A stretch of 64,000 bases of DNA from CAYTPI01 sp964439625 (GTDB lineage: Bacteria; Chloroflexota; Anaerolineae; Aggregatilineales; UBA3940): contig CAYTPI010000003.1 in the NCBI GenBank assembly GCA_964439625.1, positions 124,001-188,000 of the forward strand, written 5' to 3'. The notes under the pieces were generated by a model. The model saw only the letters and a program-made list of their open reading frames with translations, had not been told where the DNA came from and ran no database searches. The position numbers and the translations under genes are program-made. Shown here one piece after another: positions 54,463-63,459 of the stretch. Each line of letters opens with the position of its first letter. Position 1 is the stretch's first letter.

Positions 54463-56772
54463 ATGAGCGGTTACGCGAATAAGCGAATTTTAGTTACAGG
54501 TGCTACGGGCTTTATCGGTTCACATCTGGTTGAGCGATTGGTAACTGAGGGCGCGCACGTTCATATTTTTGCGCGCAGCACCACCAACACATGGCGGTTG
54601 GAAAACATAATAGACCAAGTCCATGCCCATGATGTCGATATTCGAATATACGGGGCTGTTCAAACAGCAATGGGAGATATTCGACCGGACATCGTGTTTC
54701 ACCTCGCAGCAATTGGCGTTCATGATCCCTTTCTGTCGCGCAACCTCGCCATGCGTACCAACTTGGATGGGACACTCAATGTGGTTCAGGCAGCCACAAA
54801 TGCAAACACAAAGAGGATCGTGTACACGGGTACCTGCCATGAATATGGCGAACATGCTGATGAGGGCACAATTGACCCGATCTCACCCTATGCGGCATCA
54901 AAAGCTGCCGCCTGGACATTTTGTCGCATGTACTACAAAACAATGGGGTGGCCGATTGTTGGCCTAAGGTTATTCCAAGTATATGGAGAGAAGCAAATCG
55001 GCACCCTAGTGCCAACAAGTATTGAGGCAGCAGCAAGCGGACGAGCACTCCCAACAACACCCGGCGAGCAAGTCCGTGATTGGATACATATTGATGATGT
55101 TGTTGATGCTTTTCTCAGAGCGGGTTTCGTTGACGACATCGAGGGGCAATCATTTGATGTCGGAACAGGTCATGGGCACAGCGTCAAAGCCTTGACAAAG
55201 ATGATATTCTCTCACTTTGATGACATTGAGCCGCAGATCGGCGCGCTGCCCTACCGCCCTGGCGAAGTTTGGTCAATTGTCGCCAACCCAGAGCGGACAA
55301 GACGTGTGCTTCAGTGGCAGGCTAACGTTGATCTGAAGGCAGGCATCAAGAAGACCGTTGAGCAGTATCTCGCACGCCATGCTGCTCAAACGACATCGAA
55401 AGAAAAAGTTAAACCAAACGCTTCGAATTCTCGAGAAGAAGTGGCTAATACACTTCGGAACGAAATCCTCAACAAAGTAAGTGAATATTACGCTATAGCC
55501 CATCACAATGACGAATGGGAACCTGGTGTCAGCAGGGTTCAATATGCAGGACGCGTTTTCGATGATCAAGAAATGCGTAACATGACGGACTCTGTATTAG
55601 AATTCTGGCTGACGGCGGGCCGTTATGCTGATTCCTTCGAAAAGCGGCTAGGTGATTATCTAGGCGTTCGCGAAGTGGTACCGGTAAACTCTGGTTCATC
55701 TGCGAACTTAGTCGCTGTTACGACATTATGTTCCCAGCAACTACGCGCCAGCGAACCGATGAAGTCGGGCGACGAGGTCATTACGACGGCAGTTGCATTC
55801 CCAACAACAATCGCGCCGATTGTTCAAAACGGACTGGTGCCTGTGCTGGTGGACAGTGAGCTGGGCACCTACAATATTGACCTAGATAAAATGGAAGCTG
55901 CCCTTTCCCCCAAGTCGAGAGCAATCTTTATAACCCATACGCTGGGTAACCCAGTTGAGATGGACAAATTAATGGCATTCGCGCAAGAACATAATCTATA
56001 TGTTTTGGAAGACAACTGCGATGCGCTCGGCAGCACCTACGATGGACAAATGACAGGTACGTTCGGCGACCTCGCAACAAGCAGTTTTTACCCGGCTCAC
56101 CACATTACAATGGGTGAAGGTGGCGCTGTTTACACAAACAGTCCGCGCCTTGCGAAGATAGCGCGAACCATACGAGACTGGGGACGTGATTGTTGGTGCG
56201 GTTACACCAACCCACCAAATGGGCAGTGCGGCAAACGCTTCGGATGGGAGGTCGATGGCATCGAGGGCTACTATGATCATCGTTATCTTTACACGGAAGT
56301 CGGCTATAATTTAAAATTGACAGATCCTCAAGCGTCAATTGGTGTTGCTCAGATGGATAAGCTAGACCAGTTCGTAAGTGCTCGCCGCCATAATTTCCAA
56401 GTGTTATATGCAGGGCTAAAGAAGCTCGAAGAATTCTTCATCTTGCCAACTTGGAGCGAAAAAGCCGACCCAAGCTGGTTCGCATTCCCTATTACGCTAC
56501 GCGACGGCGTACCGTTCAATCGGAATGAACTACAACGCTACCTCGAGGCACGACGCATAGAGACACGTCTATTGTTTGCAGGAAATCTACTACGGCAACC
56601 TGGGTACCGCGGTATTCTGCATCGAGTAGTAGGCAACTTACCTGTTGCCAACAAAGTGATGCTCGATACGATGTTTGTTGGTGTATACCCTGGGTTGAGC
56701 AGCAAGCAGACCAATTACATGTTGAATATATTCGCTGAATTCATTGCTGAACACTCACACGCAGTTACTTAG
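54463..56772 (+). CDS. SDR sugar reductase/epimerase fused to RfbH-type 3-dehydrase
   Basis: A 769-residue fusion. Residues 1-305 are an extended SDR with the NAD(P) loop TGATGFIGSHL and catalytic Y143/K147 (SPYAASKAA). Residues 325-769 match RfbH (CDP-6-deoxy-4-keto-glucose 3-dehydrase), a PMP-dependent member of the DegT family. In place of the PLP lysine it has histidine (SFYPAHHITMGEGG, H546), the RfbH hallmark that allows dehydration. Cysteines C519, C577, C579 and C589 match the 2Fe-2S ligands, with spacing 57-1-9. A likely role is 3-deoxygenation followed by 4-keto reduction or epimerisation, giving a CDP-3,6-dideoxyhexose. No RfbH reductase partner (E3-like) is visible in the window. 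Confidence 0.9.
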   Translation: MSGYANKRILVTGATGFIGSHLVERLVTEGAHVHIFARSTTNTWRLENIIDQVHAHDVDIRIYGAVQTAMGDIRPDIVFHLAAIGVHDPFLSRNLAMRTNLDGTLNVVQAATNANTKRIVYTGTCHEYGEHADEGTIDPISPYAASKAAAWTFCRMYYKTMGWPIVGLRLFQVYGEKQIGTLVPTSIEAAASGRALPTTPGEQVRDWIHIDDVVDAFLRAGFVDDIEGQSFDVGTGHGHSVKALTKMIFSHFDDIEPQIGALPYRPGEVWSIVANPERTRRVLQWQANVDLKAGIKKTVEQYLARHAAQTTSKEKVKPNASNSREEVANTLRNEILNKVSEYYAIAHHNDEWEPGVSRVQYAGRVFDDQEMRNMTDSVLEFWLTAGRYADSFEKRLGDYLGVREVVPVNSGSSANLVAVTTLCSQQLRASEPMKSGDEVITTAVAFPTTIAPIVQNGLVPVLVDSELGTYNIDLDKMEAALSPKSRAIFITHTLGNPVEMDKLMAFAQEHNLYVLEDNCDALGSTYDGQMTGTFGDLATSSFYPAHHITMGEGGAVYTNSPRLAKIARTIRDWGRDCWCGYTNPPNGQCGKRFGWEVDGIEGYYDHRYLYTEVGYNLKLTDPQASIGVAQMDKLDQFVSARRHNFQVLYAGLKKLEEFFILPTWSEKADPSWFAFPITLRDGVPFNRNELQRYLEARRIETRLLFAGNLLRQPGYRGILHRVVGNLPVANKVMLDTMFVGVYPGLSSKQTNYMLNIFAEFIAEHSHAVT

Positions 56773-56778
56773 GTGACT

Positions 56779-57534
56779 ATGAAACTATCGTTTATTATTT
56801 GCGCCTACAACGAGGTCGAAACAATCTCTACAATTCTTGAACGGGTTCATGCAGTTGACCTTGGCAGTTGGGAGAAGGAAGTCATTGTGGTTGACAATTG
56901 CTCTACGGATGGCACGCGTGACATTCTTGAACAAGTCAATACGCCCGATACGCGGATCATTTACCAACCACAAAATATGGGCAAGGGAACCAGCATCCGA
57001 ACGGCAATCGAGCACTTATCCGGTGATTATGCCGTGATTCAAGATGCAGACCTTGAATACAACCCAGCAGATATCCCAAAGTTACTTGAGCTAGCTGAGC
57101 AAGGAGAAGTAGCTATTTTCGGCAGCCGCACGCTTGAAGGCCAGTCAAACTATAAATACTATCACGCTTATCTCGGCGTGCGGGTCATTACGACAATCAT
57201 GAATCTGCTGTTTGGCGGCAAACTGACCGATGCTGCTACAGCGACAAAAATGGTTCAATCAGACGTTCTCAAACAACTGCACTTGATTGGCACTGGGTTT
57301 GATCTAGACTTTGAGCTACCAAACAAATTGCTGATGGCTGGTTACCACATTGCCGAGGTACCAGTGAGCTATTCACCTCGGACTTATGAAGAAGGTAAGA
57401 AGATAACCACGCGCGATGGCTTTTACGCACTATATATTATGCTACGTGACCGATTTGGCTTTTCACCGATTTGGAAGTCAGGTATGGAGGAAGACAAACA
57501 CACAAATAACTTTCAATCCGAGCACCCCAAGTAG
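56779..57534 (+). CDS. Family 2 glycosyltransferase
   Basis: A 251-residue GT-A glycosyltransferase resembling dolichol/polyprenyl-phosphate sugar transferases. It has the N-terminal IICAYNEVETI, DNCSTDGT, the DxD metal site in IQDADLEYNP, and GSRTLEGQ. There are no clear membrane helices at the C-terminus. A GTG at 56773 directly after the upstream stop is a second possible start; ATG 56779 is chosen. It may transfer a sugar made by this cluster to a lipid carrier; donor and acceptor are unknown. Confidence 0.9.
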   Translation: MKLSFIICAYNEVETISTILERVHAVDLGSWEKEVIVVDNCSTDGTRDILEQVNTPDTRIIYQPQNMGKGTSIRTAIEHLSGDYAVIQDADLEYNPADIPKLLELAEQGEVAIFGSRTLEGQSNYKYYHAYLGVRVITTIMNLLFGGKLTDAATATKMVQSDVLKQLHLIGTGFDLDFELPNKLLMAGYHIAEVPVSYSPRTYEEGKKITTRDGFYALYIMLRDRFGFSPIWKSGMEEDKHTNNFQSEHPK

Positions 57535-57549
57535 ATTGTTGAGAAAGAG

Positions 57550-58512
57550 ATGAAAATTGCGGTTACTGGGTCAATAGCCTTCGACTACATCATGACCTAT
57601 CCAGGCGAGTTCAAAGAGATGCTCATTCAAGAAAGCTTGGACAAAATCAGCCTAAGTTTTTTGGTAGATGGGATGTCGAAGCATTACGGTGGCGTTGCTC
57701 CTAACATCGCTTACACATTAGCTCTGCTGAACGAGAAACCATTGTTGGTGGCAACAGCAGGCATTGACTTCAAAGAATACGGCGACTTCTTGCGAGGTGT
57801 GGGCGTAGATACCAGCGGCATCAAAGTGCATAACGAGACATTTACAGCGTCTTTTTTTGTAACGACTGATAGTAACAATAATCAGATCGCCGTATTTCAT
57901 ACTGGTGCCATGGCGTTTGCTAAGGAATGGCATTTGAAAGACACCATTTCAACTGACACTGAACTTGTAGTTATTTCTCCCAATGATCCCGTTGCGATGC
58001 AGAATTACGTTAGAGAATGCAAGCAGTTGGGGATCAAATACATGTATGACCCAAGCCAACAAGTGGCGCGAGTCGACGGTGAACAGCTCGCTGAGGGTGT
58101 AGATGGTGCCGCTATTTTGATTGTCAATGAATACGAATATGCTGTATTGTGCAAGAAAACAGGTTACACGCACGCTGACCTGATGGCCAAAACAGGTGCG
58201 CTGATCATCACACGAGGGCCTGATGGCGCTGATATTTACACCAAACGTCAGATGTATCATATTCCAGTTTACCCAACTGAAAAGAAGGTTGATCCGACAG
58301 GGGTTGGTGATGCTTTCCGCGGGGGTCTATTAAAGGGATTATTGAACGGCTGGGGTTGGCAATTGAGTGGGCTGGTTGGTTCTTTAGCCGCAGCCTATGC
58401 GCTTGAAAAGGTCGGTACACAATCACATTATTATGAACCAGACGCCTTTGTAAAGCGGTTTCGCAGGCATTTCGATGATGATGGCGCCCTTGACCTCTTA
58501 TTACTAAGCTAA
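57550..58512 (+). CDS. Adenosine kinase (PfkB family, mycobacterial AdoK type)
   Basis: Phosphorylates adenosine to AMP. It has 320 residues. Close similarity to mycobacterial AdoK is visible in IAVTGSIAFDYIMTYPGEF, DKISLSFLVDGMSKH, DPSQQVARVDGEQL, the anion-hole/catalytic motif DPTGVGDAFRGG and LEKVGTQSH. The next gene is S-adenosylhomocysteine hydrolase, whose product adenosine it would remove. Other PfkB substrates are possible, but the sequence and context together make adenosine the best call. Confidence 0.88.
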   Translation: MKIAVTGSIAFDYIMTYPGEFKEMLIQESLDKISLSFLVDGMSKHYGGVAPNIAYTLALLNEKPLLVATAGIDFKEYGDFLRGVGVDTSGIKVHNETFTASFFVTTDSNNNQIAVFHTGAMAFAKEWHLKDTISTDTELVVISPNDPVAMQNYVRECKQLGIKYMYDPSQQVARVDGEQLAEGVDGAAILIVNEYEYAVLCKKTGYTHADLMAKTGALIITRGPDGADIYTKRQMYHIPVYPTEKKVDPTGVGDAFRGGLLKGLLNGWGWQLSGLVGSLAAAYALEKVGTQSHYYEPDAFVKRFRRHFDDDGALDLLLLS

Positions 58513-58584
58513 GTCTCGTGTTGTTTGCTATCAGCAAAGTCGATGATAAGGAATTGGTGTTCGCGAATAACTTACTTACGCTGC

Positions 58585-58601
58585 AAGGCTCGCTCAGCCT
58601 T
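58585..58601 (+). other. Small hairpin in the ahcY leader
   Basis: AAGGCT-CGCTC-AGCCTT, six perfect pairs with a five-base loop, in the 193-base gap between adenosine kinase and ahcY. There is no T tract, so it is not an obvious terminator. It could be a processing or regulatory structure. Confidence 0.4.
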
Positions 58602-58705
58602 ATCTGTCAATTACAGTCGACATGCGGAAGTCAGGTGCATATAATACATCGGTCTTACGAAAAATAAGTCAACCTTCACAAAAATTGGACTATTTAGGAG
58701 TTCTG

Positions 58706-59965
58706 ATGGAATTCGACATCAAAGATCCGAGCCTCGCAGAAGAGGGGCGCTATCGTATTGAGTGGGCAGCGAAAGAAATGCCCGTCCTGGACTTAATCAA
58801 GAAGCGTTTTGAAAAGGAACGCCCTCTGGCGGGCGTTAAAATGTCAGCATGTCTACACGTCACGGCTGAAACTGCAAACTTGATGCACGCCTTGCAGCTT
58901 GGTGGCGCGGATGTCGTTCTTGCAGCATCAAACCCGCTCAGCACCCAAGATGATGTGGCGGCAAGTATCGTTAGCCATTTTGAAATTCCCGTATATGCAA
59001 TCAAGGGTGAAGATGATGAAACATATTATCAACACCTTGAAGCGGCTCTAGATCACCGTCCACAAATTACGATGGATGACGGCGCTGACTTGGTCAGCGA
59101 ACTGCACAAAAACCGTCCCGACCAGATTGCCGAGATCATTGGTAGCACAGAGGAAACCACGACTGGCGTCATCCGCCTGAAGGCGATGTCAAACGACGGT
59201 GCATTGAAATTCCCCGTGATTGCTGTGAATGACTCGCTGACCAAGCATCTGTTTGATAACCGCTACGGTACAGGTCAGAGTACAATTGATGGTATTGTAC
59301 GGGCGACCAACATCTTGCTGGCTGGAAAAAACATTGTTGTTGCTGGCTATGGTTGGTGCAGTCGTGGCATCGCAATGCGAGCCAATGGCATGGGTGGGAA
59401 TGTCATCGTTACTGAAATTGACCCGATGAAAGCCTTGGAGGCGGTCATGGATGGCTTCCGTGTGATGCCAATGATGGAAGCGGCTAAAATTGGAGATATT
59501 TTTGTGTCGGCCACAGGCGACATTCATGTTATTGATACGCACCACATGGAGGCAATGAAGGACGGCGCAATCGTTGCCAACTCCGGCCACTTCAATGTGG
59601 AGATAAATCTAAAAGGACTAGCCGAGATGGCAGTCGACACACCAAAGACTGTACGGCCTTTCGTTGAACAATATACACTTAAAAACGGTCGGAAGATCAA
59701 TGTGCTGGGGAATGGACGTCTGATCAACTTAGCAGCGGCTGAGGGCCACCCAGCCAGCGTTATGGATATGAGCTTTGCTAACCAAGCGCTTGCTGGCGAA
59801 TTCATAAAGAATAACGCAGCAGAATTGCAGAACCGCGTATACACTATTCCAGACAACATAGACCGTGAAATTGCTCGCCTAAAGCTTGAGGCCATGGGTG
59901 TCAGCATCGATACACTTACCGATGAGCAAGAGGCATACCTCAATCAATGGCAAGAGGGAACATAG
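58706..59965 (+). CDS. ahcY: S-adenosylhomocysteine hydrolase
   Basis: Splits SAH, the by-product of SAM-dependent methylation, into adenosine and homocysteine. About 419 residues, the shorter form lacking the 40-residue insertion of many bacterial enzymes. Motifs include SACLHVTAETANLMHAL, NDSLTKHLFDNRYGTGQSTIDGI (in parts), the NAD loop AGYGWCSRGIA and LGNGRLINLAAAEGHPASVMDMSF (in parts). ATG 58706 follows TTAGGAG by 5 bases; the longer upstream frame is not family-like. It pairs with adenosine kinase to drain the reaction. Confidence 0.97.
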   Translation: MEFDIKDPSLAEEGRYRIEWAAKEMPVLDLIKKRFEKERPLAGVKMSACLHVTAETANLMHALQLGGADVVLAASNPLSTQDDVAASIVSHFEIPVYAIKGEDDETYYQHLEAALDHRPQITMDDGADLVSELHKNRPDQIAEIIGSTEETTTGVIRLKAMSNDGALKFPVIAVNDSLTKHLFDNRYGTGQSTIDGIVRATNILLAGKNIVVAGYGWCSRGIAMRANGMGGNVIVTEIDPMKALEAVMDGFRVMPMMEAAKIGDIFVSATGDIHVIDTHHMEAMKDGAIVANSGHFNVEINLKGLAEMAVDTPKTVRPFVEQYTLKNGRKINVLGNGRLINLAAAEGHPASVMDMSFANQALAGEFIKNNAAELQNRVYTIPDNIDREIARLKLEAMGVSIDTLTDEQEAYLNQWQEGT

Positions 59966-59995
59966 AGATTCTGGTTTAAGCGAAAGCAGCGCCGA

Positions 59996-60952
59996 ATGAA
60001 AACGCTCATTACAGGCGTTGGGGGATTCGTCGGACGACACTTAGCACAGCGACTACTAAATACAGAAGACGTCGAGGTGCATGGTGTCGTCCGCCAAACG
60101 ACGGAGCACTACAGCGACCTGCTCAACCAAGGCATCCAGCTACACCCCCTTAATCTAGCCGATGAAGTGGCTGTTCATCAATTACTTAAGGAACTTGCGC
60201 CCCAGCAGATTTACCATCTAGCAGCACAGGCATTTGTGCCAGAGTCGTTTTCCAACCCGTGGTCAACTATAGAAAACAACATTCGGGCAGAGTTGAATAT
60301 TTTGACGCAACTTGCGCAGGAAGGCAGTTCTGCGCGTGTGCTGATTGTAAGCTCGGCAGAGGTTTATGGCACGGTCGGTGTGGATGATCTTCCAATCAAT
60401 GAAATGCAGCCGCTGGCGCCAACAAATCCGTATAGCGTCAGTAAAGTTACGCAAGACTTACTAGGGCAACAATACTACTTCAGCCACGCCTTGCAGACAA
60501 TACGTGTAAGACCATTCAATCATGCTGGGCCTGGTCAGAACAAGCGGTTCGTCGTACCTGCTTTCGCTGGGCAAATCGCTAATATCGAGGCTGGCAGGCA
60601 AGATCCAGTTATGGCCGTTGGCAATTTGAGTGCAGAGCGCGACTTTACAGATGTAAGGGATATAGCCGAAGCCTATGTTGCGGTGATGCAATATGGTAGC
60701 CCCGGCGAAGTCTATAACGTCGGCAGCGGACACTGCGTGAGTATTCAACATCTATTGGATACACTGCTGTCCTTGACCGACATCTCCATTCACGTAATAA
60801 CTGACCCTGATCGCTTCCGGCCTGTTGATGTTGAGCGCGTTATATGCGACAATTCAAAACTTGTTGCAGCCACAGGTTGGCAGCCACGGATTCCGCTAAC
60901 CAAAACTCTCGCCGATGTTTTGCAAGCGTGCCGCCGACGGGTCGCATCATAA
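59996..60952 (+). CDS. rmd: GDP-4-dehydro-6-deoxy-D-mannose reductase (RMD-like)
   Basis: Extended SDR of 318 residues that reduces GDP-4-keto-6-deoxymannose to GDP-D-rhamnose. It has TGVGGFVGRHLAQRL at the N-terminus, the catalytic YSVSKVTQD, and the RMD-type run RPFNHAGPGQNKRFVVPAFAGQIA (in parts) followed by VGNLSAERDFTDVRDIAEAY. The next gene is gmd, which makes its substrate. An epimerase or other reductase specificity is possible but less likely. Confidence 0.87.
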   Translation: MKTLITGVGGFVGRHLAQRLLNTEDVEVHGVVRQTTEHYSDLLNQGIQLHPLNLADEVAVHQLLKELAPQQIYHLAAQAFVPESFSNPWSTIENNIRAELNILTQLAQEGSSARVLIVSSAEVYGTVGVDDLPINEMQPLAPTNPYSVSKVTQDLLGQQYYFSHALQTIRVRPFNHAGPGQNKRFVVPAFAGQIANIEAGRQDPVMAVGNLSAERDFTDVRDIAEAYVAVMQYGSPGEVYNVGSGHCVSIQHLLDTLLSLTDISIHVITDPDRFRPVDVERVICDNSKLVAATGWQPRIPLTKTLADVLQACRRRVAS

Positions 60953-60987
60953 TTATCTAGCCACGCATACTTGAAAGAGAGTTTCCC

Positions 60988-61950
60988 ATGCCAACCGCAC
61001 TGATTACGGGTATCACTGGACAAGACGGCTCTTACTTGGCTGAGTTTTTGCTCAAAAAAGGGTATCGAGTCATCGGTTTAATCCGGCGGAGCAGCACCGT
61101 TAATTTTGAACGTCTCGCTCACATCCAACAAGATCTCGAATTGGTCTCCGGCGATTTACTCGACCAAACATCAATTGATAACGTGCTCCGGCAGCACGAG
61201 CCCGACGAGGTCTATAACCTCGCGGCACAAAGCTTTGTGCAAACCTCATGGCACCAAGCAGTCTTTACAGGCGAGGTGACGGCTTTAGGAGTTACGAGGG
61301 TACTTGATGCTATTCGCCTTAACAATCCAGATATTCGTTTTTACCAAGCATCAAGTTCAGAAATGTTTGGTAAAGTGCAAGAAGTACCGCAACGTGAAAC
61401 GACGCCCTTTTACCCTAGAAGCCCGTATGGAGTAGCCAAAGTCTACGGGCATTGGATCACCATTAATTACCGCGAAAGCTACGATCTACACGCAACCAGC
61501 GGCATTCTCTTCAACCATGAGTCACCACGGAGAGGGTTAGAGTTCGTGACACGGAAAGTTACAGATGGTGTCGCTCGCATCAAACTTGGCTTGCAGAAAG
61601 AATTAGCTCTTGGCAACCTAGATGCCCAGCGTGATTGGGGTTTCGCAGGTGATTACGTCGAAGCGATGTGGCTCATGCTGCAACAAGACACACCTGATGA
61701 TTATGTAGTGGCGACTGGAGAAACGCATTCGGTCAAAGAGCTTGTTAAGACAGCGTTCAGCTATGTAGACTTAACGTGGCAGGATCATGTCATCCAAGAC
61801 TCACGTTTTATGCGACCGGCAGAAGTGGACTTACTGATTGGTGATTCCTCAAAGGCCGGTGAGCAACTAGGATGGGAGCCCAAAGTTTCGTTTCAAGAAC
61901 TGATCCACATGATGGTTGACGCTGACTTAGCTAGACTCACTGCGAGATAA
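60988..61950 (+). CDS. gmd: GDP-mannose 4,6-dehydratase
   Basis: Converts GDP-mannose to GDP-4-keto-6-deoxymannose. It has 320 residues. The nucleotide loop is ALITGITGQDGSYLAEFLL, followed by GLIRRSST, the SSSEMFGKVQEVPQ block, the catalytic YGVAKVYGHW and LFNHESPRRG. The C-terminal RDWGFAGDYVEAMWLMLQQ is characteristic. A GAAAGAGAG stretch precedes the ATG by 5 bases. It precedes a phosphohexomutase that may help supply mannose 1-phosphate. Confidence 0.96.
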   Translation: MPTALITGITGQDGSYLAEFLLKKGYRVIGLIRRSSTVNFERLAHIQQDLELVSGDLLDQTSIDNVLRQHEPDEVYNLAAQSFVQTSWHQAVFTGEVTALGVTRVLDAIRLNNPDIRFYQASSSEMFGKVQEVPQRETTPFYPRSPYGVAKVYGHWITINYRESYDLHATSGILFNHESPRRGLEFVTRKVTDGVARIKLGLQKELALGNLDAQRDWGFAGDYVEAMWLMLQQDTPDDYVVATGETHSVKELVKTAFSYVDLTWQDHVIQDSRFMRPAEVDLLIGDSSKAGEQLGWEPKVSFQELIHMMVDADLARLTAR

Positions 61951-61990
61951 TTACTTTTATTCCAAAAAGCACTCTGAAGGAGCCCCCGAA

Positions 61991-63412
61991 ATGTCTGATA
62001 TTAAGTTTGGTACCGACGGCTGGCGCGGCATGATCGCTGAGGACTACACCTTCGATAACTTGCGACGCTGCTCGCAGGGGTTCGCTACCTATCTCCTTGA
62101 GAACGGCGGGCGAGAAAACGGCGCTGTCATTGGCTACGACCAGCGTTTTCACTCGGAGAATTTCGCGAAGGCTGCCGCCGAAGTCTTAGCAGCAAACGGC
62201 ATCAGGGTAAAGCTCACAGAACAGGCAACCCCTACTCCGGTCATCTCATTTTCGATCAAACATACGGAGTCGGCTGGAGGCATTAATCTAACAGCGAGCC
62301 ATAACCCACCTACTGATGCAGGGTTCAAAGTCCGTGATTCGAGTGGTGCTGCAATCGCCCCAGCAGATTTGAAGATCATCGAAGGCAATATTCCACCAAT
62401 CAGTGATGTCAAGCGGATGAAGTACGATGATGCTGTCTCAGATGGCCTCGTGGAGGTATTTGACGCGTTTGCTGGCTACACCGACAACCTACATACACTC
62501 ATTGATGTCGAACCCATTAAAGCGGCAGGTTTGAATGTGCTCGTCGAGCCGATGTGGGGCAATGGCATTGGTTGGTTCCCACGCTTGTTGGATGGCGGCA
62601 GCACCAAAGTGAGTGAGATTCACAACGTGCGGAACCCAATTTTTCCTGAGATGTGGCGCCCCGAGCCTATTCCACCGAATGTGGATGTGGCTCTTGCTAA
62701 GACCGTCGAGATGGGGGCAGACGTCTTACTCATCACAGATGGCGATGCCGACCGGGTCGGGGCTGGCACAGAGGCAGGCGTGTTCATCAATCAACTTCAG
62801 ATGTATGCCCTACTTGCGCTTTACTTGCTTGAGATAAGAGGGCAGCGTGGGCCAATTGTCAAGACATTATCAACAACAACAATGCTGCAAAAACTCGCTA
62901 AGCAATATGACGGAGTGCCTGTCTACGAGACTGGCGTTGGCTTCAAGTATGTAGCCCCAAAAATGTTAGAAGTTGATGCGATGATTGGCGGCGAGGAAAG
63001 CGGTGGCTTCGCCTTCCGGGGTAATGTTGCTGAACGGGATGGCATCCTAGCCGGGCTATACCTGCTGGACTTGATGGTGCAGACAAGTAAAAAGCCTTCT
63101 GAGCTGTTGGATTACCTGTTTGAAAAGGTTGGGCCGCATTATTACAAGCGTGTTGATACCCGAATTGACCCAGAAGAAAAAGAACAGATCCGGGCCAATG
63201 TAGACAATGCTTCTCCAACGACCATCGGCGGGATGAAGGTCACGGGCATTGACAAGACAGACGGCTACAAATTTAACTTAGACGATGGGGGCTGGTTGTT
63301 AATCCGTTTCAGTGGGACTGAGCCTTTGGTGCGTGTCTACACTGAAACAACCGACGAAAGCAAAGTTGACGACATCATTCAAAACGGGCTTGATATCGGC
63401 GGCATCCAATAG
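61991..63412 (+). CDS. Phosphoglucomutase/phosphomannomutase family protein
   Basis: Interconverts hexose 6- and 1-phosphates, 473 residues in four domains. The catalytic phosphoserine is S103 in TASHNPP, the magnesium loop is DGDADR, the sugar loop GGEESGGFAFRG and the phosphate loop RFSGTEPLVRV. Which hexose is preferred cannot be told. In this context it could feed glucose 1-phosphate to rfbF or mannose 1-phosphate to the GDP-mannose branch. ATG 61991 follows GAAGGAG by 8 bases. Confidence 0.95.
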   Translation: MSDIKFGTDGWRGMIAEDYTFDNLRRCSQGFATYLLENGGRENGAVIGYDQRFHSENFAKAAAEVLAANGIRVKLTEQATPTPVISFSIKHTESAGGINLTASHNPPTDAGFKVRDSSGAAIAPADLKIIEGNIPPISDVKRMKYDDAVSDGLVEVFDAFAGYTDNLHTLIDVEPIKAAGLNVLVEPMWGNGIGWFPRLLDGGSTKVSEIHNVRNPIFPEMWRPEPIPPNVDVALAKTVEMGADVLLITDGDADRVGAGTEAGVFINQLQMYALLALYLLEIRGQRGPIVKTLSTTTMLQKLAKQYDGVPVYETGVGFKYVAPKMLEVDAMIGGEESGGFAFRGNVAERDGILAGLYLLDLMVQTSKKPSELLDYLFEKVGPHYYKRVDTRIDPEEKEQIRANVDNASPTTIGGMKVTGIDKTDGYKFNLDDGGWLLIRFSGTEPLVRVYTETTDESKVDDIIQNGLDIGGIQ

Positions 63413-63459
63413 GAAGATAAGGTTCTGAAGCCCGGTCAACCCCAGGCTTTTGCTATCAC

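Noticed and set aside
54463..56772. Two separate genes instead of a fusion
   Set aside because: The frame is continuous through the linker (residues 305-325) with no stop, and no ribosome site or start codon in a good position is seen there.
58513..58705. Possible SAH riboswitch in the ahcY leader
   Set aside because: The words GCTGCAAGGCTCG recall the element, but the 5' GAGGAGCGC strand and the 3' GGCGCTC strand are not there. The stretch forms a simple hairpin instead.
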